DNA of 64,000 bases from Mactra quadrangularis (GCA_025267735.1 CM046294.1:32891222-32955221); one strand, 5' to 3'. Shown: positions 53,709 to 64,000, numbered from the stretch's first letter. Notes: generated from the sequence alone by a model not told the origin. A program made the numbers and translations.

Positions 53709-54738
53709 AAATATAGAAATTTCTAATTTTATACATGCTTGAATACCCTTTTTTTTACTACTAAGAGTAAAACAAAAGGGACACGCTGGGGTAAAAAAAA
53801 TAGAGATAAAGAATAACAAAATAACAAAACATATTTTTAATAATAAAATATTCATGTTTATGGCCCAATTATGAAGAAAACATTGTATTTTTATGAGGGG
53901 TCAATAAAATTTATGTCTTATGAATTTGTTAATTTTTAATGATCATGGCAAAAGGTTAGTCGTAAAAAGATAAATTAGTAATATAACTTCTTTATTTTAC
54001 TGTTTCTTGTAGATGTTAAATGTTAAAAGCTCACTGACTCTTTGAATACTAGGAAACAGTTGTGCAAAGGTTACTGAGTTATTTTATGTCTCTTTTATTT
54101 GCGGGCTGTTGAATGAATAAATAAGTTTGTGTTCTTGGTTTTAAAAGATAAGATCTTAAAGTGAAGAAATTATGATAATTGTTTATTACAAAAATGATGG
54201 AAAAATAGTTTCCTTTTTACTTTGTTGTTGTTTTTTTATGGGCCATTTGTGAGACACGATTTAGGGGTCATTAAATGAGGCAAAGTGTTTCAAGGGCTGT
54301 TTGGAGGTGGGAAAATGCTTTTAAAAGCATTAAGTCGAAAATTATGTTTAAATGATTTAATTTTTGTTTGAAATGCAATCCTATTGAAAATTTAAGGAAT
54401 AATTATTTTGATTGTGGGTCCGAAATTGTTTTTGTTTTTTTGTGTGAATTTTACTGTGTGAAAATTATGTTAACTTTTAATCTTAAGACAGCAGGAATAT
54501 CAAAGATCTTTTTTGTAAGGCTTTTCCTTAAATTGGTGATGAAAATAAATGTTATTTACAATAAAGATAATTTGTGTTCAAATGCCTCAAAATTTATGTA
54601 GCTTGTTTGAATTGACCATGGAGAGACAAAAACTTCAAAATTTGCAATTATAGATAATTGTTGTAAAAACTTACATAGCTTGTTTAAATTGACCTGGGAG
54701 ACTGACAAATAGTTACATTGCCGTGGCTAACTTATTAA

Positions 54739-55043
54739 ATGTATCATCATCATCATCATCATCCGGTTTATTTTAAACAGGCCGTTGATTATTCCTTTGG
54801 TAAGGGTGAGGCCTGTGTGTCTGGTCTGGAACGAAGTCTTCCTCTCCATAATTGGCGATCTTCAGGGTTGGTTCCATCCATTTTCAGCGCTATCCGGTCA
54901 CGCTTAACCAGGTCTTCCCAGGTTAGCTTTGGTCTGCCTTGGCCCCGTTGTGCAGTGACATTCAAGTATCTGACTTGGGAGATCCAGCTTGGAATGAAAG
55001 TAATATCCGAACTAAAATCTCTGTATATGGTCAATATGTTCAA
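54739..55043 (-). pseudogene. 3' end of a 5'-truncated non-LTR retrotransposon (RTE/CR1-like tail)
   Basis: The minus-strand frame 54789-55043 gives QRGQGRPKLTWEDLVKRD, then NPEDRQLWRGRLRSR near its end. The G-R-P-x-L-x-W-x-D-x-V-x-R-D ... D-R-x-x-W-R pattern is the characteristic C-terminal tail after the reverse transcriptase of many animal non-LTR elements. Shortly after the stop on the minus strand the sequence ends in an ATGATG tail (54740-54763), a common 3' end of RTE-type elements. Everything upstream (reverse transcriptase, endonuclease) is absent, so this is a dead, truncated copy. Confidence 0.75.
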
Positions 55044-57094
55044 GCTGTGTTGTCAAAATTCATGTTTTCTAAACCAAGAACATGTACTAGCAATTTTTAT
55101 ATTTAAAAGAAACTGTACTGAAATTATATACCGTACCAAAGTATATTTTAATCTTTATGTTCAGTGATATTTTATTATAATATTTTCTTATTTTTGTTAT
55201 ACATACACAGTGTATTAAGATCATATTATTTGTCAATGATAATCAGGATTCTATGGGTGATAATGAGCGTAACTTTATTCTTCCCACTTAAAGTTGTATA
55301 ATTGTCCGGGACAGCTTTTTGTATTCAGTAGTTATTCGATGTTCAGGCGTACCGTTTCACTTTAATTATCAATGTAGTAATTGCTATAAATTGCGGTGTT
55401 TGTATGAATTTCTTTGTGAGCGTTTGACATCTTGAGTAAAATATCAAGATTTTTATCGGACAGGGGAATGGCGTTTTTCTTTTGTACTCTAGCGTATAAT
55501 TTTGAAAGCTTTATGATAAAATATTTTTACTGGTGTCGGCAATTTAAATGTTAAATCGGCCACATACTAGGGGTGGCCTTGTGTAATGCTAATCACGGCA
55601 ATTTCTTTTTGTTAAGTTTGGTATCCAAGATTGTCGTAGATTATATAAAAACGACATAAATCAAATTTGTCAAAAATAACTTAATAGAATGTAATGTTAA
55701 TATATTCATGTAAAATATTAAATGTCACTTTCTATAGAAGGGGCTTTACAGACTGTGGCGTGTAAACATATTCAACCATATTCTTAAATTATAAAATTGC
55801 ATAAAGGTTTTTGTATAAGATGCGAGGTTTTTACATGTTTCCTATTATTCAAAGTAATGATAGCATAAACAAAAAACTCTCGCTTATCTAACAGGATTAT
55901 ATGATTAAATTAATGACGATGCATTTTTAAATGTAATGCATATTTGATTGACATTCACTTTGAAGAATCTGTCCCATACATTAAGAAATGTCGTAATATG
56001 TTATAAGATTTAAATAGTGATTAGGTTATCTATGAACATTTTATAGTTTGAATATCATCATGTCAGCGACTGATAGCATACTAATATATTAATTATGCAA
56101 GTTTAGACAACTTTGATACGCTGCATTTAATTTTACAAAAAGCAAAAAAATGCAAAAAAACCCCACTTTTTTCTAATTATATTTTTCTTATGATATGGTA
56201 ATAACATAGAGTTTACAAAATTTCTATTTTCTTTTCCGAAAAAAAAAAACTGCAAATTGATGCCAATTTCATTTTGTTCTGAAATCTCCCAACGTCCAAC
56301 ATAGCTTGTTTCACATCATTGATATGACAATACATAGTATTTAAGCAATCTCCATTTTCTCTTACAAAAGAACAGTGCAAATTGATGCTGTTTTTAGTTT
56401 ATCCTGAAACTTCCAACGTTTCTATAAGCTAGTTTCACATCATACTATAGATCATAATATGAAAACAACATCAATGTTGATATCAGACCTGATATCGTTT
56501 TTTGTGAAGTTGACACAAACATCATTTATCTCATAATTTGAATAATTTTTTGTCTGATATTATCTAAGGATATCATAACTGTAGTAATTATATAAATAAA
56601 CCTGATATTTCCAATGTAGTTAAATTACGTGATAATTTTGTCAGGTGGTGGCAATGTCGTAAAATTTTCTTACAAGTTTTCTTTACAAAATGACTATTAC
56701 ATACTTACTACATAGCTTAGCATCATAAATTTATGTTATCATTTAATATCGGAACAGAAAAAACAAGATCTGGAAATTTGATAATAATTTTGAAAGGCGA
56801 GTTTATTGCATTGTCAGTGTATGATAACTTAGTTATGACAATTTGTATGTCACTTATATGTACGCTCGGCTGAACTTGTCATGCTTGCACTGTTTTATGA
56901 AAGTATTTTGTAACCTGGAACATACTTATGCCGACATAAAGACGGTGCATTGTAAATTATGATTTAAAATTTGGACATTTTAATTACTATTTAAAATTTT
57001 TAGTGTGCTTTTATGAAGAAATATCTGCTTCACAATATTTTGTTTGTATTAATGATATTTTCTTTACTTGCTAACCCAAAGAAATACAAATATT

Positions 57095-57340
57095 AACAGA
57101 TTTTATACTTTCACAACCCAAATGGATTTTGAACTTATACAACCCAAATGGATTTTGAACTTTAACAACCCAAATGGATTTTGAACTTTTACAACCCAAA
57201 GAGATTTTGAACTTTTACAACCCAAAGAGATTTTGAACTTTTACATCCCAAAGAGATTTTATACTTTTACAACCCAAATGGATTTTAGAACATTACAATC
57301 CAATGAAGTTTTATACAAACACAATGCAATGAGATTTATC
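57095..57340 (+). repeat. 26-bp tandem array
   Basis: The unit acaacccaaatggattttga plus about six bases recurs roughly nine times with a period of 26 bp. Middle units share a variant (aaagagatttt), and end units are more degenerate. Confidence 0.9.
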
Positions 57341-58053
57341 CCTAATACAGTTCATAGCAATTTTGCAAAGGTTTTGGTCTTAAACTTATGATTATGTCTC
57401 AATTCCATCATTGGCTTGTCAAGATTTAGTCTAGCTTTAAAAGTTGTCATGTTTAATTGACAAAAAAGGATCAGTCTTTCATAATTTTAGCTGCTTCCTG
57501 CTGTTATAAATCCTTATAACTTCATGTATATTTGACATTTTCCTTGTTGCATGGAAGTTAAACCATTTCTAGAAATCATTTTACTCTTTAATTTCTTATT
57601 ATTTCCTTTTAATTGGATTTAAATGTAGGTGTCCCCCCTAGACATATATATTTCTTCTTAGTATTCCCAAGTTTGGTTTTATTGATAACATAAAATCTAA
57701 CATTAAGATTATTTATTTAAATTTATATTTACATTTGTCACAGTTGTCTCCCTTGGGAAGTATTTTCTTAAATCTTGGGGTAAATTTTGAATATTCTTTA
57801 CAGAATTAGTAAGATTGATTGGTCTGTATTTCTAGCTGTGCTTCTTTCAAGATTAGAACTAGTGCCAATCTGTTAATGCTTGTGAGCTGGTCAGCTTATG
57901 GATTTGTCAATCATTGATATGATGGAAATATTGAAGGCTTGTGTTGCATTCAATTTATATCAACTTTAACATAATGATTCTCAAATTTTATTTGTCTTTA
58001 TTTTAGTTTTTATGTATCACTTTTCGATATGGTGGTTATTATTATTGCATTGT

Positions 58054-58310
58054 TTTTTTCATCATTATTCTATTTTTGTTATTTTATTTTTTGTTATTTC
58101 ATTATTATTTCATTATTGTTATTTCATCATCATCATTATTATTTTGTTATTTCATTATTATTTCATTGTTGTTATTGTAATATTTTATCATTAATATTAT
58201 TTCAATTATTTCATTATTAGTTATTTTAAAATTTTGTCATTATTTCATTATTGTTATTTCGTTATTGTTATTTCAGTATTTTATCATAAATTCCATTGTT
58301 ATTATTACAG
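58054..58310 (+). repeat. TTATTTCA-rich low-complexity stretch at an exon acceptor
   Basis: Repeated ttatttca, ttattgtta and tcatcatca units run up to the acceptor and would supply its pyrimidine tract. Two overlapping open frames in it are pure low complexity. Confidence 0.85.
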
Positions 58311-58491
58311 GACCACCATCACCACCACACAATGTTGTTATAGATAGACTGACAGATTCTATGGTAAAGTTGTCCTGGCAACCACCACAAGATAATGGTG
58401 GACGTACTGATATACAATATAAGATATTGTGTGATGAATGTGGAGATGAAGTATTATATAGTCCTAGACCTAAAGGTTTTAACTCTACTAG
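58311..58491 (+). CDS. Eph: Eph receptor exon: first half of fibronectin type III domain 1
   Basis: The exon opens with two nucleotides that complete a codon started in the previous exon (a+ga, Arg), giving C-T-R-P-P-S-P-P, the classic Eph junction between the cysteine-rich region and FN3-1. It continues with VKLSWQPPQDNGGRTDIQYK, where the tryptophan and the PP-D-GGR-D-Y pattern are typical of Eph FN3-1, then the cysteine pair LCDECGD. It ends in phase 2 after FNST, a potential glycosylation site, at an actag/gtaagt donor. In vertebrates I recall FN3-1 being carried mainly by one exon of about 336 nt; here an extra intron cuts it. The exon is sandwiched between a TTATTTCA-rich stretch directly upstream and an ATC-rich microsatellite beginning about ten bases after the donor. 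Confidence 0.95.
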
Positions 58492-58499
58492 GTAAGTTT

Positions 58500-58865
58500 A
58501 TCATCAGTATCATTATAATCAGGGTCATTATCATCATTATCACCATCATCATCGTGACGTCATCATCATCATTATCACCATCATTATCATCATCATCATT
58601 GTCATTATCACCATCATTATCATCGTCATTATCACCATCATCATTATCATCATCAGTAAGCTGTATCTCAATTTTGATAATAATCATTTTCAATATCATC
58701 ACTATTGCTATCATTGTCATTATCATCATCAATAAGCTGCGGCACAATTTTGATAATCACCATTATCATTATCATCACCATTGCCATCATCATCATCAAT
58801 AAGCTGCGTCACAATTTTGATAATCACCATTATCATCGACATCACCATTGTCATCATCATCAGAC
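58500..58865 (+). repeat. ATC microsatellite with three 67-76 bp units
   Basis: The first part is an ATC/ATT array. The second part has a higher unit beginning at about 58654, 58730 and 58797, each with taagctg, cacaattttgataat and a run of CAT triplets. Frames on both strands give only S/I/H-rich or D/N-rich peptide. Confidence 0.88.
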
Positions 58866-59496
58866 AATGTGTTTGTGGCTTCAAATTTTACTAGAAATTC
58901 TCTACCATGTCTTGATTCAAAATCAACGGTCTTATCTTTTATAAATAATTTGGCAGTCAGGATACATTATGATAACCATTAAGTAAATGAAATTATTTTA
59001 AAAGCCAACATAAAACAATTATTTTCTAACTAAAATAATTACTATTTCACTCATTGTGAGTTATGCCCAATGTATTCTAATGTTGCCAGCAAAAATGGTA
59101 GATGTTCAAATTTCAATATTTTGTAATTTGTGTATATTACTGTGTTCTGCTATGATGATGTGATTTATTTTCCGATGTTTTATGTAGAATTCATGATTAC
59201 TTTGCTTACTGGAATAATTTAACAAGACATTTTGGCAACAGTTGGTAAAATACTGTCAATGAACGTAAACATGATAAATTGTATACAATGCTTATTTAGA
59301 TGTTTTCAATGGTAGATTGAAGTCTCTTGGCATTATTTAATTGGTGGAAAATTCCTAGTTTTAGTAGATATATAAGATAGCTCTGGTTTTGTTCCCAGTT
59401 CTAATACCTCTACAAACAAAGCTTAAGGGGGTACATTGTATTTAAGGCAGAGTTTGTCTCTCAGTCTGTAAGTCAAGCATTTGCCCTATTTATTAT

Positions 59497-59625
59497 GTTA
59501 TGTAGTAATGGGGTAAGTTATCAACTAGCCCAGGTATAAAAAATTAGTATTTTTCACAATCTCAAATTCCGGACCTTGAGATAGTGCTAGTGAGTTAAGG
59601 TAATGGCTGCAATAACATGACCCAG
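59497..59625 (-). repeat. CTAG-rich interspersed repeat, copy 4 (minus)
   Basis: On the minus strand the blocks run aactcactagcactatctca, gaaaaatactaatttttta and gggctagttgataact, in the order of the copy at 32440. Confidence 0.55.
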
Positions 59626-59685
59626 TCTTTGCCTTAAATTTTCTTAAGCATGACTCGAAATTCTGATGTTAATGTACAGTAAATG

Positions 59686-59797
59686 GCAAAATATCAACTA
59701 TCCAAACTATGTGAAATAAGCAATTTAACTAGCCAAAATCATTTTTTCTAGTCCCAAGCTGTTAGGCTTGTGGGTTAAGGTGTTGACTGATGTCTTC
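59686..59797 (-). repeat. CTAG-rich interspersed repeat, copy 5 (minus)
   Basis: On the minus strand it reads aacccacaagcctaacagct, gggactagaaaaaatgattt, ggctagttaaattgcttatt and agttgatattttgcc. It ends about 20 bp before the Eph exon at 59818. Confidence 0.65.
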
Positions 59798-59817
59798 ATA
59801 CTTTTCTGTATTTTCAG

Positions 59818-60013
59818 TGTTGAGTTGTCTAGGTTAGAGTCTAGTACAACATATACAGTGTATATCTATGCTGAGAATGGTGTGTCAGCCATCAGTGGTA
59901 GAGAGAAAGAAAGTGTGGTACAATATCAATTTACAACTAAAAGATCTATAGCAGAAATTGATAATATACATGTAGTAGAATATGGAGAGACTTTTGTTAG
60001 TCTTGTATGGGAG
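59818..60013 (+). CDS. Eph: Eph receptor exon: rest of FN3-1 and start of FN3-2
   Basis: One nucleotide completes the Ser codon begun in the previous exon, then 65 codons follow and the exon ends in phase 0 at gag/gtaggt. The protein reads VELSRLESSTTYTVYIYAE, then NGVSAISG, the usual end of FN3-1 (L-x-x-x-T-Y-x-x-x-x-A-x-N-G-V-S). After QFTTKRS it enters FN3-2 and finishes with FVSLVWE, the strand carrying the conserved FN3 tryptophan. In vertebrate Eph genes an intron usually separates FN3-1 from FN3-2; I see none there. Its last roughly 55 nt and the donor are repeated in tandem in the following intron, so the donor used in vivo could vary, although the first gives the best fit to the domain. 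Confidence 0.93.
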
Positions 60014-60350
60014 GTAGGTATTGTTGTGGGTATTGTTGGGTGGGTGGGGTTGGGTTGGGTTGGGAGGTGGTCAGGGGCCTTCTTGTTAGTCTTGTATGGG
60101 AGGTAGGTATTGTAGTGGGTAGGGTTGGGTGGGTGGGGTGGGGGTCAGGGGACTTCTTGATGGTTTTGGTAATATACATTTTGTAGAATATGGAGAGACT
60201 TTTGTTAGTCTTGTATGGGAGGTAGGTATTGTAGTGGGTAGGGTTGGGTGGGTGGGGTGGGGGTCAGGGGACTTCTTGCTGGTCTTGATAATATACATGT
60301 TGAAGAATATCAAGAGACCTTTGTTAGTCTTGTATGGGAGGTACGTATAA
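59958..60350 (+). repeat. Minisatellite built from the end of an Eph exon, its donor and G-rich intron
   Basis: The block ttagtcttgtatgggag followed by gtaggt or gtacgt occurs four times, with GT at 60014, 60103, 60222 and 60341, spacings of 89, 119 and 119 bp. Two of the later copies also repeat the upstream exon sequence aatatacat...gaatatggagagact-like. Between them lies the G-rich stretch gggttgggtgggtggggtgg. The first copy is the real exon end; the rest are intronic. Confidence 0.92.
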
Positions 60351-62050
60351 ATGAGGGTCGTCCAGTAATTATCAAGACTTTAATTCTTGAGTAGTACCTG
60401 AACTAATACTCATCCAATGTTCCTACAATCCTTCAATATAGGCATCTTTTTTTCAATGAAAGAATTCCATCAGTGAGGAAGTCTTCTAATTTATGTTGCT
60501 AGGCAACCAGAGTAAATGCATCAAATATAAGTTGCTACATCTAATGCATTCGGCAATGTATGTGCAAAGTTTGTAAAAAGGATGTCACAAAAAAAAAAAA
60601 AAAACAAGAACCTTATGGGGTTTCTGCCTTGGACCAGACAGGGACAAAATAATTGCCACTGTGGGTTTAAACCAGGTTAAAAGGCGAAAAGAAGCAGTAA
60701 ATTAAAAAATCAACTTAACTAATATATTTTAAATTGGGGATTACACTAATACATGTCTCCAATTAAATGTCTTACCATCTATAACTATTTAGAACTTGTA
60801 TTTTAATTTGATGCTAGAGCAGTTAATACCGTGTGAGAATTTAAATTATGTCATCTGTTTCTTTATTTGAACAAAGAGATTACATTTGAAAATAAGATTA
60901 AACTTTTAGTAAGGTGTTTTATAAAATTTCTAAACATTTGTCTTCTGTTAGAGATACCATTTTTCCCTATTAAGATAAATAGTTTTAAATACTGGCTAAA
61001 AGAAATGACTTTTTTCCGAGGATGTGTTCCTTATTGGTCCTTCAGCTACCAGTAAATTAAAGCTGAGGCAAAAGTTAAATTACCTTCCTGTTTGGAAAGC
61101 TGTTTTGCCTCATTGTGGCATAGAAGCTGCCACTCGGAAATCTAATCATTCACTACCAATAATCTTAGACATATTTAGAGGCTATGTTGGAACTAAGTTG
61201 GTGTCACATGATTTAACAATATGCTTTCGGTCACTGTGAAACTCATCAGTTAATTACTGGATAGTAGGTCCTGTCGATATCTAAAGTTTCAGGACCAAAC
61301 CAAGTCTAACAGGACCAAAGACATTTGACATATTTTAATTAATTGAAAATTGTGGGAATGAAATCAAATTCTTACCGGACAGTCATTCCTGTAAACCTGC
61401 AGATCTAGACAGACCTTCTCATTTTATTCAGGATTTGTCTGTCGGTTGGCCATGTTTGGTGGTGACTGTGCTTTATCTAGTGTTCAAACCTGGTTGACAG
61501 ACCTATCTTGATGTGAGGACTGTTCCACTATATGTAGCAAAAACCTAATATTGTTGATGGACACCATGAACTCATCTGAGATTATTCATTCAATAAATGG
61601 TCAAAGTGTTCTGTATAAGAAGCTGCTAGTCAGAACTCATACAGCAGCTATAATGTTGATTTTTGGATACCAGGAAAATTGCTTCCATGAAATGATTTCT
61701 ATGGCCATTCTCCCTCCTACCACTGATTCTTAATCTTGTAGGGCAGTTGTCAGTCACTGATGGAAGTATGTGCCTAGTAACTGGTTACAATGATTAACAA
61801 CTAAATCCAGGGTTACCAGATATATATCCAGAAATATAGCTTTTTCAGATATTGTGAGCGGGGTTGACTGACCACTGTGATATTACCTTTACAATGTGTT
61901 GCTAGTCATACAGAATTTCAGAAATTTACTACCTAATGTTATTTAAGTGTGTAATTATTATAATGAAGTAGTTCAAGCTTAGGCTAATATTGTTGGAGTA
62001 TAACAATGGAACTTGTTTCGTTAATTCTGTCTTTCTTATTATGTTATCAG
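60014..62050 (+). other. Eph intron within FN3-2 (phase 0)
   Basis: The intron opens with the exon-derived minisatellite and G-rich tracts (60014-60350), followed by a poly-A run near 60590. A truncated SINE lies at 61683-61905. Otherwise the stretch 60610-61500 shows no recognisable feature; small open frames at 60867 and 61024 have no motif. Confidence 0.85.
61683..61905 (+). mobile_element. 5'-truncated SINE, same family as 16838-17150
   Basis: It matches from gaaatgatttctatggccat through gggcagttgtcagtcactga and ctaaatccag to aatgtgttgctag, with roughly 10-20 percent difference by eye. The tRNA-like head and CAAA tail are missing. Confidence 0.82.
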
Positions 62051-62197
62051 GTACTGTCAGAAGCAGATGAAAGAGTGATACAATACAAAGTAATGCATAA
62101 TTTAAAGAACTCCCAGAAACCTCCAGTAACAAATACGACCAACATAGCAAGTATTACGCTACGTCAATTGTTGAAGAACCAAGAATATGAGATCAGA
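62051..62197 (+). CDS. Eph: Eph receptor exon: middle of FN3-2
   Basis: The exon is 49 codons, phase 0 at both ends, after a cttattatgttatcag acceptor and before a gtatgt donor. It reads on from SLVWE as VLSEADERVIQYKVMHN, then a loop with N-T-T (potential glycosylation), SITLRQLLKNQEYEIR. This fits the Eph FN3-2 pattern W-x(n)-Y-x-V-x-Y ... L-x-x-L-x-x-x-x-x-Y-x-x-x-V/I-R. The loop after the tryptophan is shorter and more divergent than the usual PxxPNGxIxxYEVKY. The next exon, expected to start with the A-x-N-x-A-G-x-G strand, is not seen before position 64000. The divergence lowers certainty slightly, but frame, phase and spacing support it. Confidence 0.88.
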
Positions 62198-64000
62198 GTA
62201 TGTAGTATTGATTATATTAGTTGAATTATTAATTAAACATAGGATGGCATGCACTATGATGAAACCTAGTTGTTATACCAATCTTGATGTGAGGGCTGTT
62301 CCATAGATACTGAAGTAGTGATAATATTTGACGTTTTGGAATGAGGGTTGTTTCATAAATTACTGAATTAATATGGCATTTACTTTGATGAAACCATTTT
62401 GTTAGGCCATTTTGACAAGTTGAAGGATGTTCCATAGTTGGTTGATTTAATGATAATATATCTATACTCAGAGTGAGGGCTGTTCCACAAATGACTGAAA
62501 TAATGATAATGTTAGGCTATTTTGTATTGAGAGCTGTTCCAAAGTTAACTGAATGAATGATATATATAACACATATTTGGAGTGAGGGCTGTCTAAGATT
62601 TTCTAAATTAGTGATGAATCTTGGGTGTTTTTTGGTGAAACTTTGTTGTTTGGCCAATTTTAACCGGTGGACTGTTCCATAGTTCTATGAATTTATGAGA
62701 ACTATTTTATCAGGCTATATAAGTCACCCGGCAGTAATGTGGCCTACTGATATGATATTTAAATGTTTATTTTTTCCTTAGGCTGTTAACAAATGAATAA
62801 TTTCATGTCTTATTTCTATTCATTCAGCATAGAAATATTATTGTCATTCAAGTTTTGACAGTGCTTTAAAATTAGAAATTTTATTATTTGTTTTCTATTG
62901 TTGTTTCTGAAAGTTTTGTTTTTTTTAATTTCCAGACTTATTACTTAACATAGTATTGATATTATATTATAGGGACTTGTGGCAAAAAACTTTCATATAA
63001 TCAATGAAGTTTTAGAATGAGTTCTGACATGTCCAATCACAATTTTTCTGAAAAAATCTAAATGTGTCTCCAAAAAACATGGAGTGTTAACCCCAGACAT
63101 TCAACGTTGTTTTAATAAATCCCTCCCAGACAATCTAATTTTGTGATTTAATTTGTAAGCATTTTGTTAGGCTCTATAGACACAAAAGTTTCGTTCAGTA
63201 TTTATCTTATGGTGAATTAAACACATTTCTCTGAACAGGAAAGTAAATTTAAATTACCGTAATTCTGTTGTTCGAGATACACACTCTACTAATTTTACCC
63301 TTTCTTCTGGGGATACAAATGAATAATATGTAAGTAATATAAAAACAAAATGGCCACCAGAAAATTTGAAATTTTGTTGATTAAATTTTGGTCTGAACAA
63401 ATGTTGAGCTACACTTTTCTTATTCATTTACACTAAAATTATGTAAAAATCTTGTGTAGATGAGCTTTTGCTGCATTGTCTGTCATTTTCATACTTTGTC
63501 ACTTTTCTTGATTAGACATAACTTAATGAGCTCCTTTGGGACCAGGATGTACTTGCACTCTAGGTCATTGAGACGCTTATTACAAAATTATTAGACTTTA
63601 TGCAATGAGTAAGATGTACTTACAGCATGTGATATTTTTTTAAATGGAATACAAGAATTATACCGAAAATGTATGCGTGTACGCGTGTACAACATTTACA
63701 TCTCTCGTCTTAATTGAATTGGATGAAAATTATTTAATCATGAGGAGAGTTTTGCCAATTCAAATCTCATTTGAATGTGTTAGCTCGTTGATGCAAGTGT
63801 CGTATTGTGGCAGGATCAAAGGCTGTTCCCACGTGTTACGATGAAACTACTTTGATCTTTATTCACTACATAGAAAATTATTAGAGGTTTTAGTATTGAT
63901 GTAGTATTTTTTGTTGCCCACATCCAAACGTGTGCTACGAGGCATCAAATCGCTTTTAGAGGCCTTTACATGTTGTAAGGGGACAATTTAGGTTATGTAG
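62198..64000 (+). other. Start of the next Eph intron
   Basis: After the gtatgt donor the sequence is noncoding to the window end. A degenerate minisatellite fills 62280-62710. The rest, 62720-64000, is AT-rich; an open frame of 66 codons at 63644 does not resemble any part of an Eph receptor. The next FN3-2 exon was looked for and not found. Confidence 0.7.
62280..62710 (+). repeat. Degenerate minisatellite of about 60-70 bp units
   Basis: The phrase gagtgagggctgttccatag with a following actgaa...taatgataat recurs about seven times with drifting spacing. A further isolated match, gaggactgttccac, sits near 61514. Confidence 0.75.

Larger units (their letters stand above)
50308..58310 (+). 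other. 8-kb Eph intron (phase 1)
   Basis: The intron holds two foldback elements (51333 and 51484), SINE-like pieces at about 52150 (minus) and 52885 (plus), a hairpin element at 53638, the 3' end of a non-LTR retrotransposon at 54740 (minus), a 26-bp tandem array at 57095 and a long TTATTTCA-rich low-complexity stretch ending at the acceptor. The stretches 50310-51330 and 55200-57090 show only AT-rich sequence. Confidence 0.85.
58492..59817 (+). other. Eph intron interrupting FN3-1 (phase 2)
   Basis: The 1.3-kb intron begins with a gtaagt donor leading straight into an ATC-rich array (58500-58865). It ends with ttttctgtattttcag. Its 3' half contains two minus-strand copies of the CTAG-rich repeat family, the second ending about 20 bp before the exon. 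The piece 58870-59490 shows nothing notable. Confidence 0.85.

Noticed and set aside
58012..58220. Two overlapping hydrophobic frames
   Set aside because: They are translations of the TTATTTCA-rich stretch.
58395..58944. Ser/Ile/His-rich and Asp/Asn-rich frames on both strands
   Set aside because: They are translations of the ATC microsatellite after the exon donor.
59997..60350. Pro/Thr-rich minus-strand frames and a Gly/Val-rich plus frame
   Set aside because: They arise from the G-rich minisatellite; only the plus-strand bases to 60013 are exon.
62198..64000. Next FN3-2 exon of the Eph gene
   Set aside because: I looked for the conserved alanine-asparagine-glycine strand after an acceptor and could not support any candidate.

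Overview
The window is AT-rich, intron-rich animal DNA and looks like a bivalve mollusc, possibly a mytilid or a relative. This rests on a tRNA-derived SINE with a CAAA tail and perfect target-site duplication, several interspersed repeats resembling those known from bivalve genomes, and one animal-type receptor gene with very long introns. The bivalve assignment is an inference; nothing in the window names the species.

One protein-coding gene is recognisable, on the plus strand: the extracellular part of an Eph receptor tyrosine kinase. Five exons join in frame with GT-AG splice sites: 30849-31533 (most of the ephrin-binding domain and the start of the cysteine-rich region), 50152-50307 (rest of the cysteine-rich/EGF-like region), 58311-58491 and 59818-60013 (first fibronectin type III domain and start of the second), and 62051-62197 (more of the second). 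Together they give 1365 nt, 455 codons, with no stop. The signal-peptide and N-terminal exons were not found, and the end of FN3-2, membrane, kinase, SAM and PDZ-binding parts must lie beyond position 64000. The 18.6-kb intron between the first two exons and the 8-kb intron after them hold only repeats and unassigned AT-rich DNA.

The first 30.8 kb is noncoding as far as can be read, either intron or 5' flank. It holds an RFX X-box-like cluster near 2.1-2.3 kb, a 121-bp higher-order tandem array at 12.1-12.4 kb, a complete SINE with a 13-bp target-site duplication at 16.8-17.15 kb, a Harbinger-like MITE with TTA flanks at 28.0 kb, an hAT-like MITE with an 8-bp target-site duplication at 28.8-29.0 kb, and a TGACCTTGA-rich repeat ending just before the ephrin-binding exon.

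The most unusual material is repetitive. Two families of short palindromic hairpin elements recur across the window (five and four copies). A CTAG-rich interspersed family has about five copies, one ending about 20 bp from an exon. Near 51.3-51.8 kb two foldback elements lie side by side. At 60.0-60.35 kb a minisatellite has been built from the 3' end of an Eph exon, so that the exon end, its splice donor and a G-rich intron stretch are repeated in tandem. The window shows no wholly new multigene system; the exon-derived donor array and the hairpin families are the best leads.
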